From positions 500,414 through 564,413 of the forward strand of contig NW_019776002.1 of NCBI RefSeq assembly GCF_001039355.2: DNA of 64,000 nucleotides, written 5' to 3'. A model generated the notes under the pieces. It was not told the origin of the DNA. It did not search any database and saw nothing but the letters and a program-made list of their open reading frames with translations. This DNA is from Lingula anatina. Lineage: Eukaryota; Brachiopoda; Lingulata; Lingulida; Lingulidae. Shown here piece by piece: positions 1-12,300 of the stretch; positions within the stretch are counted from its first letter, which is position 1, and every line of letters begins with the position of its first letter. Position numbers and translations under genes: made by a program.

Positions 1-2001
1 CTACCATGTACTATGTACTCAGCAATGTACCTGCCTCTATCCACGAGACTGGCATGACAGCATTCTCCAAACTAGAGCTGGATAACTTACTGCACTTCCC
101 AGACAAGTGCTACACTGGCCATAATACAATGTAAGTAGCGAAGAGAACAGTGCTTGGTAAGACTACCAAACTGTTCTGGAAATATGTTAATCTCATTTTC
201 CATTCAAGTGAAAGATATAGATTCTATAGATTGAAAGTTGAAATTTTCTGCATGACTTAAAGTAACTTAGTCAAGATCAAGTCTTTGCAGCAAAACATCT
301 AGTAGTTATGAAAAGCTGGAGGTTATCTGTTTGTTTTCCAGCCAGCTACCAGGGTCCTCACTGTGGGCTAGGTGTAATAATGAACTAGATGTGTCTAGAT
401 TGGCCAGTTCTTGGCTTATTACACTGGAGAAACAGGGCTGTGGCTCTATGGTCAAAGCTGGTAAGAAATCCCTATGATAAAACATAGCTCACTGCCAATC
501 AACATTATTGAAAATTATTTTAAAAATTCTACTTTATAAAGACCTTTATGATTCAGATTTGTGTACACTTTATTGAATTTTGATTTAACCTTTTTTAGCA
601 GCTAGACCTATATAAGATACTCATTGTAAAGTGGTAAACCTAACATGTTCTAAACATAACTCCATTTTTGTTTCTCTCCAGGCACAGATGGAGTTCTCCA
701 AGCCATGATCTTGAGCTTTGGTGCTTTAAAATTCAGCAATGATCACCTGGAGTTTGGCATGATGCCCAAGGATCTCCATAGAGACTACTATTTCCGTAGA
801 ATCAACTATGGCAATAACACCCATGTCAACATATCTGTGATAGTAGGGGATGATAACAAGGCTGTTCTGTTTGCCTCCCTGGACAGGAATGACAAGGTCT
901 ACTTTGCCTGTGATGCAGGATGCCTGGACCCACCTGTTCAACTTGGGTTGGTACACAGACTTTAAGAACTAATATCTTCAATTGCTCTGAGGGAAATTGA
1001 TCTGTGTAGTAATGTTACTCATAATGATGAAATTGAAGAGTTCTAAAAATTCTTAATTATGAGTATATCCACAAGTGGTTCTAGCAGAATGTTCTTTACT
1101 GTTTTGTATTTTAAATCATTAAATATCAGCTAGCAAAAAGTTCAGTCTGTCAATCTTTGATTTCTGTTACGTCTATTGAGTATAACGCGACTTCTTACAA
1201 AGTAATAGGTATTCACATCTTATAGATTCTTAAGGCTTTTGCAATTTTTTTTTAACTTTTCTTAGAATTATTTCACAGTAAAGAAACCTTTTGGATTGTA
1301 AATCTGACATTCCCTTTTTGTATTTTCAGCAAAGAGCTAACCAAATTTCCAGTGAAGCAGACGGAGCCATTTACCGCCATCTTGTACATCACGGCAGACA
1401 GGCAGCATATGGACGACCTCAAACATGTGATACATGTGAAAGAGATCGGGGAAGGTAGGACAGCCAGGAAATACTGAAAACCATCAGTTATTTTAGAGCT
1501 TCCTTATTACTTAGAATATACCCACTACAGATTACTTCATATTTGACAAGACATTTAAACTTAAAAGAACTGTATATAATTGGGTTTTTGTGCCATATAG
1601 CTCTTGCAGTAGTTTTATTTGACTAAATGATTCACTTTTGTCTTCAAATACTCAATTTTATTAGCATGGTGGATCAGTTCGTGGCAGGAGGAAACTGTCG
1701 AGTGATGCTAAGGAATTTGGTTTTTGGTTTTCTCAAAACTTCAGCAGTTTCACAACACATTTGTATTAACTTTCCTGAGAATTCATGTCTGAATTCTTCC
1801 ATTTCAGCTCCAGCACATGAACACCATGTCATGGCTCTTCACCGTCATGGTCATGCTTTTGGTGGGCTGCCTACTTTCTTCTGGATGTCCATTGCCTTCC
1901 TCATCTTCACCTTCCACCTGTTTTTATTCAAGATGGTGATTAATGAATACTGCCAAGGAGGCAGGTCAGCTGCAGGGAGGAATAGAGGCTATAACATGTG
2001 A
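1..2001 (+). CDS. KIAA2013 homolog, 3' part (5' end outside window)
   Basis: Five exons can be joined in phase: 1..130, 342..460, 682..946, 1330..1454 and 1808..2001. The donor after the third exon is a weak GTTGGT, chosen because it alone keeps the phase. The encoded C-terminal part resembles the uncharacterised metazoan KIAA2013 family: a soluble, probably lumenal region, then a motif [12 protein letters not shown] leading into a hydrophobic segment (about 20 residues, [14 protein letters not shown]) and a short tail containing NEYC. This fits a C-terminal single-pass membrane anchor. The function of the family is not established. The last residues (RNRGYNM) and the stop codon come from the first unit of a 25-bp tandem repeat, so the native C-terminus has probably been replaced. 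Family assignment rests on the conserved C-terminal block and is fairly secure. Confidence 0.8.
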
Positions 2002-2202
2002 TCAGAATAGGGGCTATAACATGTGACCAGAATGGAGGCTGTAACATGTGACCAGAATGGAGGCTATAATATGTGATCAGAATTGAGGCCATAACATGTG
2101 ACCAGAATGGAGGCTGTAACATGTGACCAGAATGGAGGCTATAACATGTGACCAGAATAGAGGCTATAATATGTGACCAGAATCGAGACTATAACATGTG
2201 AA
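1984..2202. repeat. 25-bp minisatellite, about 9 copies, overlapping a stop codon
   Basis: The hexamer ATGTGA recurs exactly every 25 bases at 1996, 2021, 2046, 2071, 2096, 2121, 2146, 2171 and 2196. Units read roughly GGCTATAACATGTGACCAGA plus five more bases, with point differences between copies. The first copy encodes the C-terminus and the TGA stop of the upstream gene. There are no spacers, so this is not CRISPR-like. Confidence 0.93.
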
Positions 2203-3453
2203 CTTTTGATTATCTCTGACGTACAAGTTAATTAAAAAACTCCTTGTGGCCTTCTTTGCCATGGCCACATTTTATGTGATTGGATCTCTTTATTTTTTTT
2301 TTCTATTAAATGTTGCTTCAGATACTTATTTGTTTTCAGTTCATATGAAATTATTCAAAGTATTACAATCACACATGAATTCAAGGTGTAAAATATTTTT
2401 TACCAGTTTGTTATTTACTGTAACAAGTCCTTGTTTTTACCAAAGCACACATAGTGATAGAGATGTACCTATAATATGGAAGGTACTGTTTGCAAGTAGA
2501 TAGAATAGCTGGAATAGCACTTTGGGGGTGGAATTAATAAAACACCAAAAGCCTTAAGAGATACATACAAAGTCAATTTTTTGTCACAAAAACCAACCAA
2601 ATGCCAGCATGTAGTTTCAAGTAGTATAACTAAAAGAATTACAAAAAGGCATTGTTTAATTTTACCCGAAAATGATGTTTGAACAGATTTTTCTGCTGGC
2701 ATTCTAAGCTGTATGTCAATGGGGCAGGAAAGTAGGTCACGGAAGTAGGTTAAATTTACAACCATAAATTTAAAGAAAGGATCAGTCTAAAGGTCTTTTA
2801 TGGCTGATCGAATGATCTATTCAGTTTATCCCTTGGCATGTCAAATTTATTTGAGTCATATAAGAATCTAGTAGAAGTGGTTTACATGTGTTACTGGGAA
2901 TCCACGCTCCACCGATGCTCGGTTCGTATGTACCTTTAAAAAAGTTGTGAAGACATTTAGTTCTAGAGTAACATGACTCGTCAAAAAGGGTTTATCATTG
3001 TATTCAACAACTAGAATGTCTTTGACAAACTTCAAAACGTAAATGGATTTTGATACAAGTCTAGACGTTAAGTTCACATGTTGATGATTAGGATAACTGT
3101 TTTTCAGGAAAAAATCATTAGCCTTTATTATGTTCTTCGTGAAAAAACACTAATTAATGCTTTAATTGAAGAATTGAAATATTGTATTTACCTTGAGATA
3201 TGTTATAGGTGCTTGTTGTTTAAAGTTAATTTAAATTGTAAATGGTTGGAGGTATATTTAAACTGAATACTGATCAGAGGTGTTATTTTTGTATAATAGG
3301 AGACTGTACATTTTAATGTGGCTTCACTGTACATTGGGTTGTAAATAAATCATAAAGGAATAACATCTTAAACCTTTTATCTTCTTTTGTTTTATAAAAC
3401 TTTTTGTTAAAAGTACAAGCACACAAGTATATGCTTGTTATTAATGTGCAGTG
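2002..3453 (+). other. 3'UTR of KIAA2013 homolog and convergent gene end
   Basis: No gene is supported here. A plus-strand AATAAA at 3344..3349 could end the KIAA2013 transcript. A minus-strand AATAAA (TTTATT at 3124..3129) could end the convergent channel transcript, in which case the two 3'UTRs overlap by about 200 bases. The small ORFs in this stretch are AT-rich and show no domain. Confidence 0.4.
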
Positions 3454-6400
3454 TTACAAAAGCATTTCCCAAGTCTTACTAGGTACTTTCAAAAACACTG
3501 CTGATGATGGGCGACGGTGGTCAGAGTTTCTTGGTAAGCGAAACTTCTGTTCGGCAATGTGCTCCATTGTATTCCTGACTGCCGGGAAGTGGCCCAGGAC
3601 GGTGTCCAAGTCACTTTTGGCCAGCACCAGGATATCTACATGGGATTTGGCCACATAAGTGACCACTGCAGGCTTGGGGTCATCTAGGATGAGGTTGACC
3701 TCTCCTATCACACTGCCACTGCCCAGGCTGTCCAACTGATCTTCTCCTTCCAGAGCTATCTGAGAGAACCAGACCAGGAGATATCAGGATCTATTTCTGT
3801 TATCAATTCTATAATTTTATCATTTGTCAGTTAATTTGGTGTAAACCCTGTGCCATGTTTACCATGGAGTGTGCCTATAAACCCCATTAAATATTGTGCC
3901 ATAAGGTAATTTAAGTCTTGCTACAGATGCAAATATCAAAGTAAAAGTCTATTTGATTTTCATAATTTTTTCACAAAAAAACCCTTTGTCATGGTTTTAT
4001 TTAATATACCCCACCTCTCCTTTCAAAATGTAGAAAGCGCTGCTGTTAACATCTCCTTTCTGCACCACCTGTACATCAGGGACAAAGAACTTTAGCTGGA
4101 CCTTCAGAGCAAGTTCACGCTTCAGTGCGTCAGGGATGTCCTTAAACAGAGACAACTGGACAAAGCCAATTGGTAATGAAATTGTGTCGCAACATGGAAT
4201 GCAAATATATTTTTCAAAAAAATGTATTAAATATACTGAAAACACATGTTTCTACTTCTTAAGTCAATTTTACTTGACAAATTTGTTTACAATTTGCAAG
4301 CTTTTTCTCTCCCACTAAACGGCTGATAGGCAATGAGAGCTGTGAAGTTTTTGTCTGTATATTTAAAACTGTACCTGTTTTTCTCCAGTAAACATTGGCT
4401 GGCATATTTGAAGAGCTAGTTCCGTCTGCAGGGTGTAGGGACAGTCCACCATCAGCGACCTCAGGTCAACACCTTTCTTACGTTGCCACTGGTAATGGTA
4501 GTAGTTTACCACTTGATCTTTAAGGTGTGGAGGCACATTCAGATCATTGAGTTCATCCTGGTAGAAATGAGCAACCATTACCAAATAAACAAGAATATAA
4601 TCTTTAAAACTGAGAAAACTAAATATTGATGCAGTTGTCATTCATATATTCATTATTTTCAACCACAAATATCTGATGTCAGTCACTGATCTTCAATCAT
4701 TGTTCTAGCCTGTGTTTCTGCAAAGGTCTGAGTAAGTCTGGTGTCACCTTGATCACTGCCACTTTCTCCCTGTAAGCCACCATGGTGCGTGCTGCATTGG
4801 CCTGGGAAGAGGCTATGGTACCCAGAATATAACCAAACAATATCTTCCCTATCAGCATAACAACAATGGAGACAACTGAAAAAATAAAAAATTATAAAAA
4901 TATAAAAATTATAAATTTTTGGAAAAGAATATAAGATATTATCCTATTCCTGACTTTGGCTGAGGGCTGCAACACAACATATCAACCTCACATTACCAAA
5001 TATAAGATAGTATTCTATGCTTATTATGTAGTAATATACTATGATTACCACTTTATATACGCACTTCATGAGCAAAGTTTTTGTGGATGTTTCCCCACAT
5101 TAAGTAATTTTAAAGAATGGCATGTTAAATTCCATCAGGGCCTAGTTCCATCAACACTGATAGCACTATCCTATGATTAACATTATCCATGGATAGCACT
5201 GTTATCTTCTAGACAGTTATCCTGAAGATAGCAGTCATTCTTATCCATAGGATACCACTATTCAGTGTTGAAGAAGCTGGGCCCAGTATTCCACTTTACC
5301 CATTTCTACATTGGTATGTGCACTGATGTCTCCATATCCAGTAGAGGTGACAGTTGCCACACACCAATAGACACAGTTACAGTATCTCTCCATGCTGCTT
5401 ACTGTGTGATCCTGGAACCCTGGAATATGGTACCATTAACTATATATATGATATTCCATTACACGATAAAGAGAGCTGATATCCTGTGAGGGTATTAAAC
5501 TAATATACAATGTGTCTGTATGTTTAAAATGATAGTACTTAACTTGCCAATTTTAATAAATTTTTCACTAATTTTCAAACAAGTCAAAGTGCATTACATA
5601 AGTCATACTTGTCCAATGTCTCACCAGCCAAATGTGCCCAAATACATGTATTTGGCCCACACAACCCTCCAAGAAAAGTGCCTTACCAGCCAGATGTGCC
5701 CAAGTATTTGGTCCACAGACCCCTCCAGGACAAGCCACTACATACCACAGACAGGAGCAGATGTGCAGGGTTACAAACAACACTATCATAGACTTCCAGA
5801 GGCGGACAGTCAGCATGCTGTAAAATAAATACCACTCAAATTCTGCATGACATACCATACAAAAAACGTTGAACTTATTACTGAGCACATAAGTACTGGT
5901 TGCAAGATACTCCTCTGATAACTTATTTCTGCAGAACAACAACAAATTCTTTTGTCCAAATATGTACCAAGTGGCCTCCTCCAGCCCACTGACCTGACAT
6001 TCAGCTCTTTCTCCCAGGCAGCAAAGAACTGGTGTACCTTGACCAGTCTCAGCAGGTGGAGCAGTCTGAGATATGACCACATACTGACCCACTGCTCTCT
6101 GGGCAGTGCCAGCACCACCACTTCAATGGGACAAGCTGCTATAGCATCCAACAGCAAGCCACTGGGTCTCCTAACATAGAACTGCCTCACTGTGACAGCT
6201 GCATCTATTAGGTGACCAGTCTCGTCATGGAAACTTAAATGAGATTTTATGTAAATCTGAAAAAAATATTGCACACTTCAGTTATCATATTCATCTTTAA
6301 CTATATACAAAATTTGATACTGAAATTATCATTTTTCATCATAGAGTATCATGGTGAAGGAAATTTAGTGCAAAGTAACCAACAGTCTATCAGAATTACC

Positions 6401-9276
6401 TCCAACCAGAAAAATGCATCTATGAGGATGTTCACTGCAAACAGTGCCAGTTCATGGTCCTGATAACAAGCCTGCAAAAAATTATTTAAATTTTAACTAA
6501 GCTTTGAATATTTCACCAGAAGGGCAGTAAGATTTTTTTAAATCTGTAATCAATCCAATTTTACTTGTAAAGAAACTGCATAACAGAAGGCTGTACTTTT
6601 TTCTCTGATACTAAACAAAACTTCCACCTCAAAGAGAATAGTCCACCAAGACAGGACAGTGCAGAACAGTGTCAACCAGCTGAAAACTGTGCTAAAATGT
6701 CCATGTGGATTGATGGTGAAGTCATTCCAGCTGGTCCAACACCAAGCACATCCGGAGGCATTCCTCTCTGGAGTTGTGACATGGTTACTTGACACATTTT
6801 CCCTGTGGTCAGGTTCACTATTGTACACTATCTCAATGGAGTCAACATCAACTGTTGCTTGACTTGTACCAGCAAGAGCTTCTTGACTGGAATCACTGTC
6901 TGTGTTTTCATGCAAAGCTGTGTTCTCTGGATGCGAAGCTTCTTGCTTAGATTCACTATCTGTGTTTGTGTGCAAAGCTGTGTTCTCTGGATGTGGTGCT
7001 TCTCTCCTTGGAGGTGAACCCTGACCACTGGTTTTCCTGCAGTATGTCACTTTTCCTACTGTCACTTTCTGGGTTTTAGTGGCTTTGAATTCAATCTGAA
7101 ATAGGACAATGTTTTATTAACTGTAGACCCTAGTAGAGGAAAAGGGGCTATAGAGGAAAAATTAAAAAGATAACAGTTTTCTGTACTTTTTGGTGAAGAA
7201 TCAAGTTTCCCCATATCAAGGAATACAGAAAACACACTTATTTTTGACTACATTGCATGCATACCTCTGCAAAATCACTGTGTGGTCCAAAAGCAGTACT
7301 TTTCCCCTCTTGATTATCACAAACCCCAGATATGCCAGCACTAGTAATGCTTTCTTGAACATGTTCTGTTCTAAGTTGAAGAGCACTGCGTTGCTTGGCT
7401 TTGATTCTTCGCTTCTCTGCTGTTATCATTACTTGTTGATTTATGTCTGGGTAGTAGATCAGCACTTCATCTAAATCTGCCTTGCTCAACACAAACAAAT
7501 GGCAGTTGGTATGGGCCCTGGTTAAAAAAATTGGTTGGTTTATTCAGACAACAATGAATTAATTTAATTTTTCAACTGTAAGCTCTAAACTTCTCTAAGC
7601 AAATGCAAAGAAATAAAGATTGAGATGCCAAGAAGTTGTACCTTATTGATGCAGTTCTTGGACAACTGAATAAAAGAGCAATTTCTCCAAAGAATCTTCC
7701 TGCATTCATAGTGTCAAACACTGTGTCACCATCCTCTGATACCACATCCACTGCCCCATGATGAATAAAGAACATCTACAATAACAAGCTAATGCTTCTG
7801 ACATAAATCTGGACCATATTAATTATTTATGCTTTTTACAGCTACACGTACAATACAGGTATTTGGTCACTGAGGCAAATGGTAAGCTTCAACAGATAAC
7901 TGCAAATGAGGCAATTAATTTAAAAGATGCAGATATATTCTTACGCAAATACAGTGTATGAACCGTGTACCTCACTTCCTATGTCATGTTTCCTCACAAC
8001 ATATTCTCCTTTAAGAAATAACACTGGCTTTATACAGCGTGACAGCATCTTCACAAAACCCACATCCGCATTCTCAAACAGGGCCACCTATTAAGGTAAA
8101 ACAAGAAATAAATGACAATTTGCAAAATATATCTCTCAATTCTAGTAGAATCTACTTATTATTGGTAGCTATATAGAGACCTGTAAACTTTGTTGATATT
8201 CCTTATTTATAAAAATTATTTATAGTTGCTGTAATGTAGTAGTTTGACTTAACGCGTGTGTTATATTTTAAAAAGTTAGTTGATGATACTAGTACATGTA
8301 ACTGTAGTGTGAACTGTCCTGAGATGCTGAAATTTATCATTTTGTCATTAAAATTAAAAACTTATAAATACATATATTTTTTTTCTTTGCAAACAGGCAC
8401 CTTAACAATCATATCCTTGTACAGACTGTATGTGACATCCCCCCACAGTGACAGTGGGAGACCATCAAACAGAGATCTGGGGTCCACTCCACGAGATCTG
8501 GTCCACACATACTCATAATGGTTGATAATCCTTCTCTGAAGACCAGCACTGACTTCCTGATCCTTAGACAATAGGTGGAAATAAACTGTCAGTAAGACAC
8601 AAAATACCAACAACAATTATGACCAGAAAAAGAAATTAAACTACATGTAGTACTACAAAAAATAGATACATCTGGAAATCCATTCAAAAAGACACCTTTC
8701 TTGTATGTAGTGATCTTTGCTTTACTAAATTTTATTTTCATACTTCTTAAATGATAATAACAATAATAATAATAATAACTTAATTACTTTCATAAAGGTC
8801 TGGACTGCACAAAGTTTCTCCTGAAATCTTGCTCTCTGGGCATCAGCATTGACCAGGCCAGCAAACACACTGGCTATCACATAGCCAAAGAACACCACTC
8901 CCACAATTGAAATGACCACAGCAGCTGCAACCTGCCAACAAAACAACACAGCTAGCACTACCATTTTTATTTAACAATATGTCATGATATCAGATATAGC
9001 GCTGAGTCTATTTTTGATAACTAAAATGCACCAATATATAAATGGCTAGTTATAAATCAATCCCCCCCTCATATAACATGAAAGAATCCTACAAGCTTAT
9101 GCCCCAGCCTACCTCCAGGTCAGTCTCAGCAGCTATGTCCCCGTACCCCACTGATACTGAGGTAGCTGTGGCCCAGTATAAACTGGTCAGGTACAGGGTC
9201 CATATGCTGCTCTCATCTGGAAATATTCTGTATTACATTAAAAAATTACTTAGTTGCTTACAAGTGTTCTTACATA

Positions 9277-9311
<35 letters not shown>

Positions 9312-12300
9312 CAGAATGCAATGAACTTTGACCTTAGATTTTGGATTTATAATTATTTGCAATTAAATACATACTCAAGTTGTCTGCAGAAGTATTTGTT
9401 GTTCCCTTAGGGACCATTCCCATACACTATCGTACTAAATGGAATGATCTAAAGAAGTTATACTTATTTAAGTGTATACAATTACAATTTATGTAAAACT
9501 GTAGTTTAGAGAGCTTGTAAAATGTAAATGTACACATTTTAATGCTCAATAAAATTATTATTATTATTATTATAAATGAGGATCGATTTATCTTCGAGGG
9601 GATTCTCGTAAAATTGAAATTAACTTAAATGGCTTAGATGACTGTCATGCCTACTGAAGCTGCTAGGGAGTATTTATTATTGTTTAGCAGCTTCAGTAGG
9701 TGTACCAGACATCTGAGCTGCTTAAGCTGATAGAGAGAAACCCCTTGGAGATGGATCAATCCTGTTAGATCGATCTAGGCATGGGAACCCAGTCTTACTT
9801 GCTGTGAGTGTCCTGAGCACCCAGGACCCCTCAATACAGTGATGACCAGTGGTCAGTGTGTCCTTGGTGGCTATCCCTAGAATCTCAGGGGGACATGAGA
9901 TCATAAATAAACCACAGGTCAGCCAGTTCATGAAGATAATGATGTATAAGATGAACTTCATGGTCCTGAAATAAATATGCCATATCTAACCCATAATAAT
10001 ATATTCTCATTACTTCCCTGAATTGTTTCTCTCCAACCTCATTACTCTCCACTGGGAAGAAACTGACATATACATTAATTCTTCATTTCAATATGTTACA
10101 GTAAATAATGGCCGTGACCTGAAAGTGACCAATCTTTTAAATCATCTTTCAAACACAAATGAGGGGTATCAATGCAGGGGAGTTATGATGGGGGATTAAC
10201 AATACAGGTAATGTCATAAATGTGAGAAACAGAAACAGTGCTCACCAATAAAAGAAAATGACAACAAAATATTTTAGTAAAGTAATACCAATTTTATAGT
10301 TGTACCTGATAATGCCCACTTCTCTTCTGATATCCTGTTCCAGATGTGAGAATGCCAAGGAGAGGTGGTAAATATTGATCATACGGTTCAGACGGAGGAA
10401 AACTAGATAGTTCAGATCTGAAACAAATTGCAATATAATCTCAGCAAATGGTGTACATCAATTTCTCATTCAGACTAATAAACGATAATGAAATATTATG
10501 CAGTTAAATGAAGCTACTGATTATTGTAAAGGTCCACTGAAGGCAGGTGATAAACTCACTCATTTACATATTATGTTTATATAATCCGTCATCATTATCA
10601 TTCACTTGGCTTCAGTCTTGCATGAATATTTATCATTCTCTGTTTAACTAAGTAAGCTTGGGGCAAATGCATATCTGATAAGTAGAAACTACTGCATTGA
10701 AATTAGTATTTTTAAATGATTTAAAAATCAGTTGCTGCCACTGTGGCATGCAGATAGATTCCCTGTAGATAATATGTGTATAAAAGCTGAATGCTTGGAC
10801 TTAATAAAGGACTTTAAGACTTGGAACTGAATATGTGAGTCTGTGGTTATATTCCCTCTCCCATGCATCAGTGACAAGTGAAATATTAGAAGAACTTGAG
10901 TAGGAAGGAACATGGACCCCTACATTATATGTTACTTTTAATGTTAGACAGACCAAGGAAGTATAAACAGTAGATATCTGCTTTCTTGGACAGACCTAAA
11001 TTTTGTTAGCACTTACATGTAAGAATTCTTTAAACAGAAAGCACTGGCAGATCTAGGATTTTGCTACAGAAGGAGGGCAGGGGGAATAGGGAGAAAAATT
11101 TGCAAAGCTGAACAAGTCAAAATTTCACACCTTGTAGAACTGTCCTGTTTGTATTACATTTAATGTAATACAAACAGGACAGTTCTACAAGGTGTGAAAC
11201 CCAGGGATTAGAAAAGCATGGATTTGTTTTACTTGTTATACTTGTTTCTGCACTTTTTTGATTGTTGGCCCAACAGCAGAATAATAATGATGTCGCTGGT
11301 CCAAAGTTGGCCCAACACTGGTAAAAGGGTGCCATGGGTATCCTAAATACGTAGCTCTGTGGTACACCCTACCCTACCCTACCCAACATTGGGCCATGGA
11401 CTTTACTTATATTAGATGACCACTGTTTGCTATCTAGGTATAAGATCTATAACTAAATGTGTGCCACACCTTGGTATCCCAGGCAAAATGGAATGGCTTC
11501 TAAAGGTAAAACAGCACTTAAGTCCAGCAGGAAGTTAGTAGTGAAGTAGTGTTTGGCTGTAGCTAAAGGATGACTGACTAGGCAGCCTTTCTTGTTGTAG
11601 TAAGCAGTATGGAGGCCTATATACCTATAAACAAGATGACAAGGTTGTACTGTCTTTTTAAATGCCTCAAGGATTGCAATAAATCTGTTAAAAATTATGT
11701 TCAGTGAAGAGTAAATTCAGTTTGTTGACAGATTTATCACATATTTTTGCAAAAGTGAAACGTATGTTCTTTTAATAATTTAAACACTGTTAGGGTGCTA
11801 TCCCAGAGATTTAGATCGATCTAAAGATTAAGTTTTAGATCGACCTACCTCCCTGGGGGTTCACGCTAAATTGCAGTCAGCCGAGCGGGCACCATAGTTA
11901 ATTACCCCCTTACAGCTTTTAGTAGGCGGGACAGACGCTTAAGCCGGCCAAGCTGACAGTAATCTAGTGAGACTCCCCACAGGGATAGATCGATCTAAAA
12001 ATATATAGAAATGGGGTGATAGTCTAGATTTTAGTCTAAATCAAAGTTATACCAGTGCTTACATGGCAATCCAACTGAGTACATCAAGTGTGTATGTAAT
12101 CACCCAGCCCAGGATAGACTTATAGAAGAAAGCCCCCTGTATAGGCAGCACTATTGCTGTGGCAACAGACACAAGAACATGGAGGCATTCCCAGACTTTC
12201 AGTAACTGGCCACTTGGTAAAAATGTCCGACTGAAAAGAGAGTAAAAACTCACTTACACAACTGCAAATTCTTTATATCAGATATTGGACCTGCCACAAA

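Larger units (their letters stand above)
3454..7095 (-). other. tetraKCNG repeat 4 and C-terminus (exons 33-41)
   Basis: Exons: 7095..6628 (linker and S1), 6471..6400 (S2), 6256..5994 (S3-S4), 5817..5687 (S5), 5419..5300 (pore), 4876..4748 (S6), 4557..4375 (C-linker), 4155..4015 and 3759..3454 (CNBD and tail). The filter is TVTSTGYGD. The CNBD cassette is degenerate: it begins IGE instead of FGE, and the conserved Arg-Thr-Ala is replaced by Lys-Pro-Ala (DPKPAVV). The S6 exon has one base too many for the expected frame. The linker exon encodes two copies of a HPENTALH-x-NTDS motif. The 6628 donor was chosen because it gives FEACYQ after S1, matching YEAAFC in repeat 1. A later donor at CAA|GTAAAA would also keep phase. 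Confidence 0.88.
7265..12230 (-). other. tetraKCNG repeat 3 (exons 23-32)
   Basis: Exons: 12230..12063 (S1-S2), 11624..11470 (S2-S3), 10417..10306 (S4), 9965..9799 (S5), 9216..9113 (pore), 8931..8788 (S6), 8562..8401 (C-linker), 8087..7971, 7775..7642 and 7517..7265 (CNBD and tail). The filter is TSVSVGYGD, so the residues before GYGD differ from the TSTG of the other modules. The S4 segment (LRLNRMINIYHL) carries fewer basic residues. The CNBD cassette is canonical: FFGEIALLF then PRTASIRA. The 8401 donor is a weak GTGCCT. Confidence 0.9.

Noticed and set aside
1984-2202. CRISPR-like regular repeat
   Set aside because: Units are contiguous 25-mers with no spacers, in an animal genome; it is a minisatellite.
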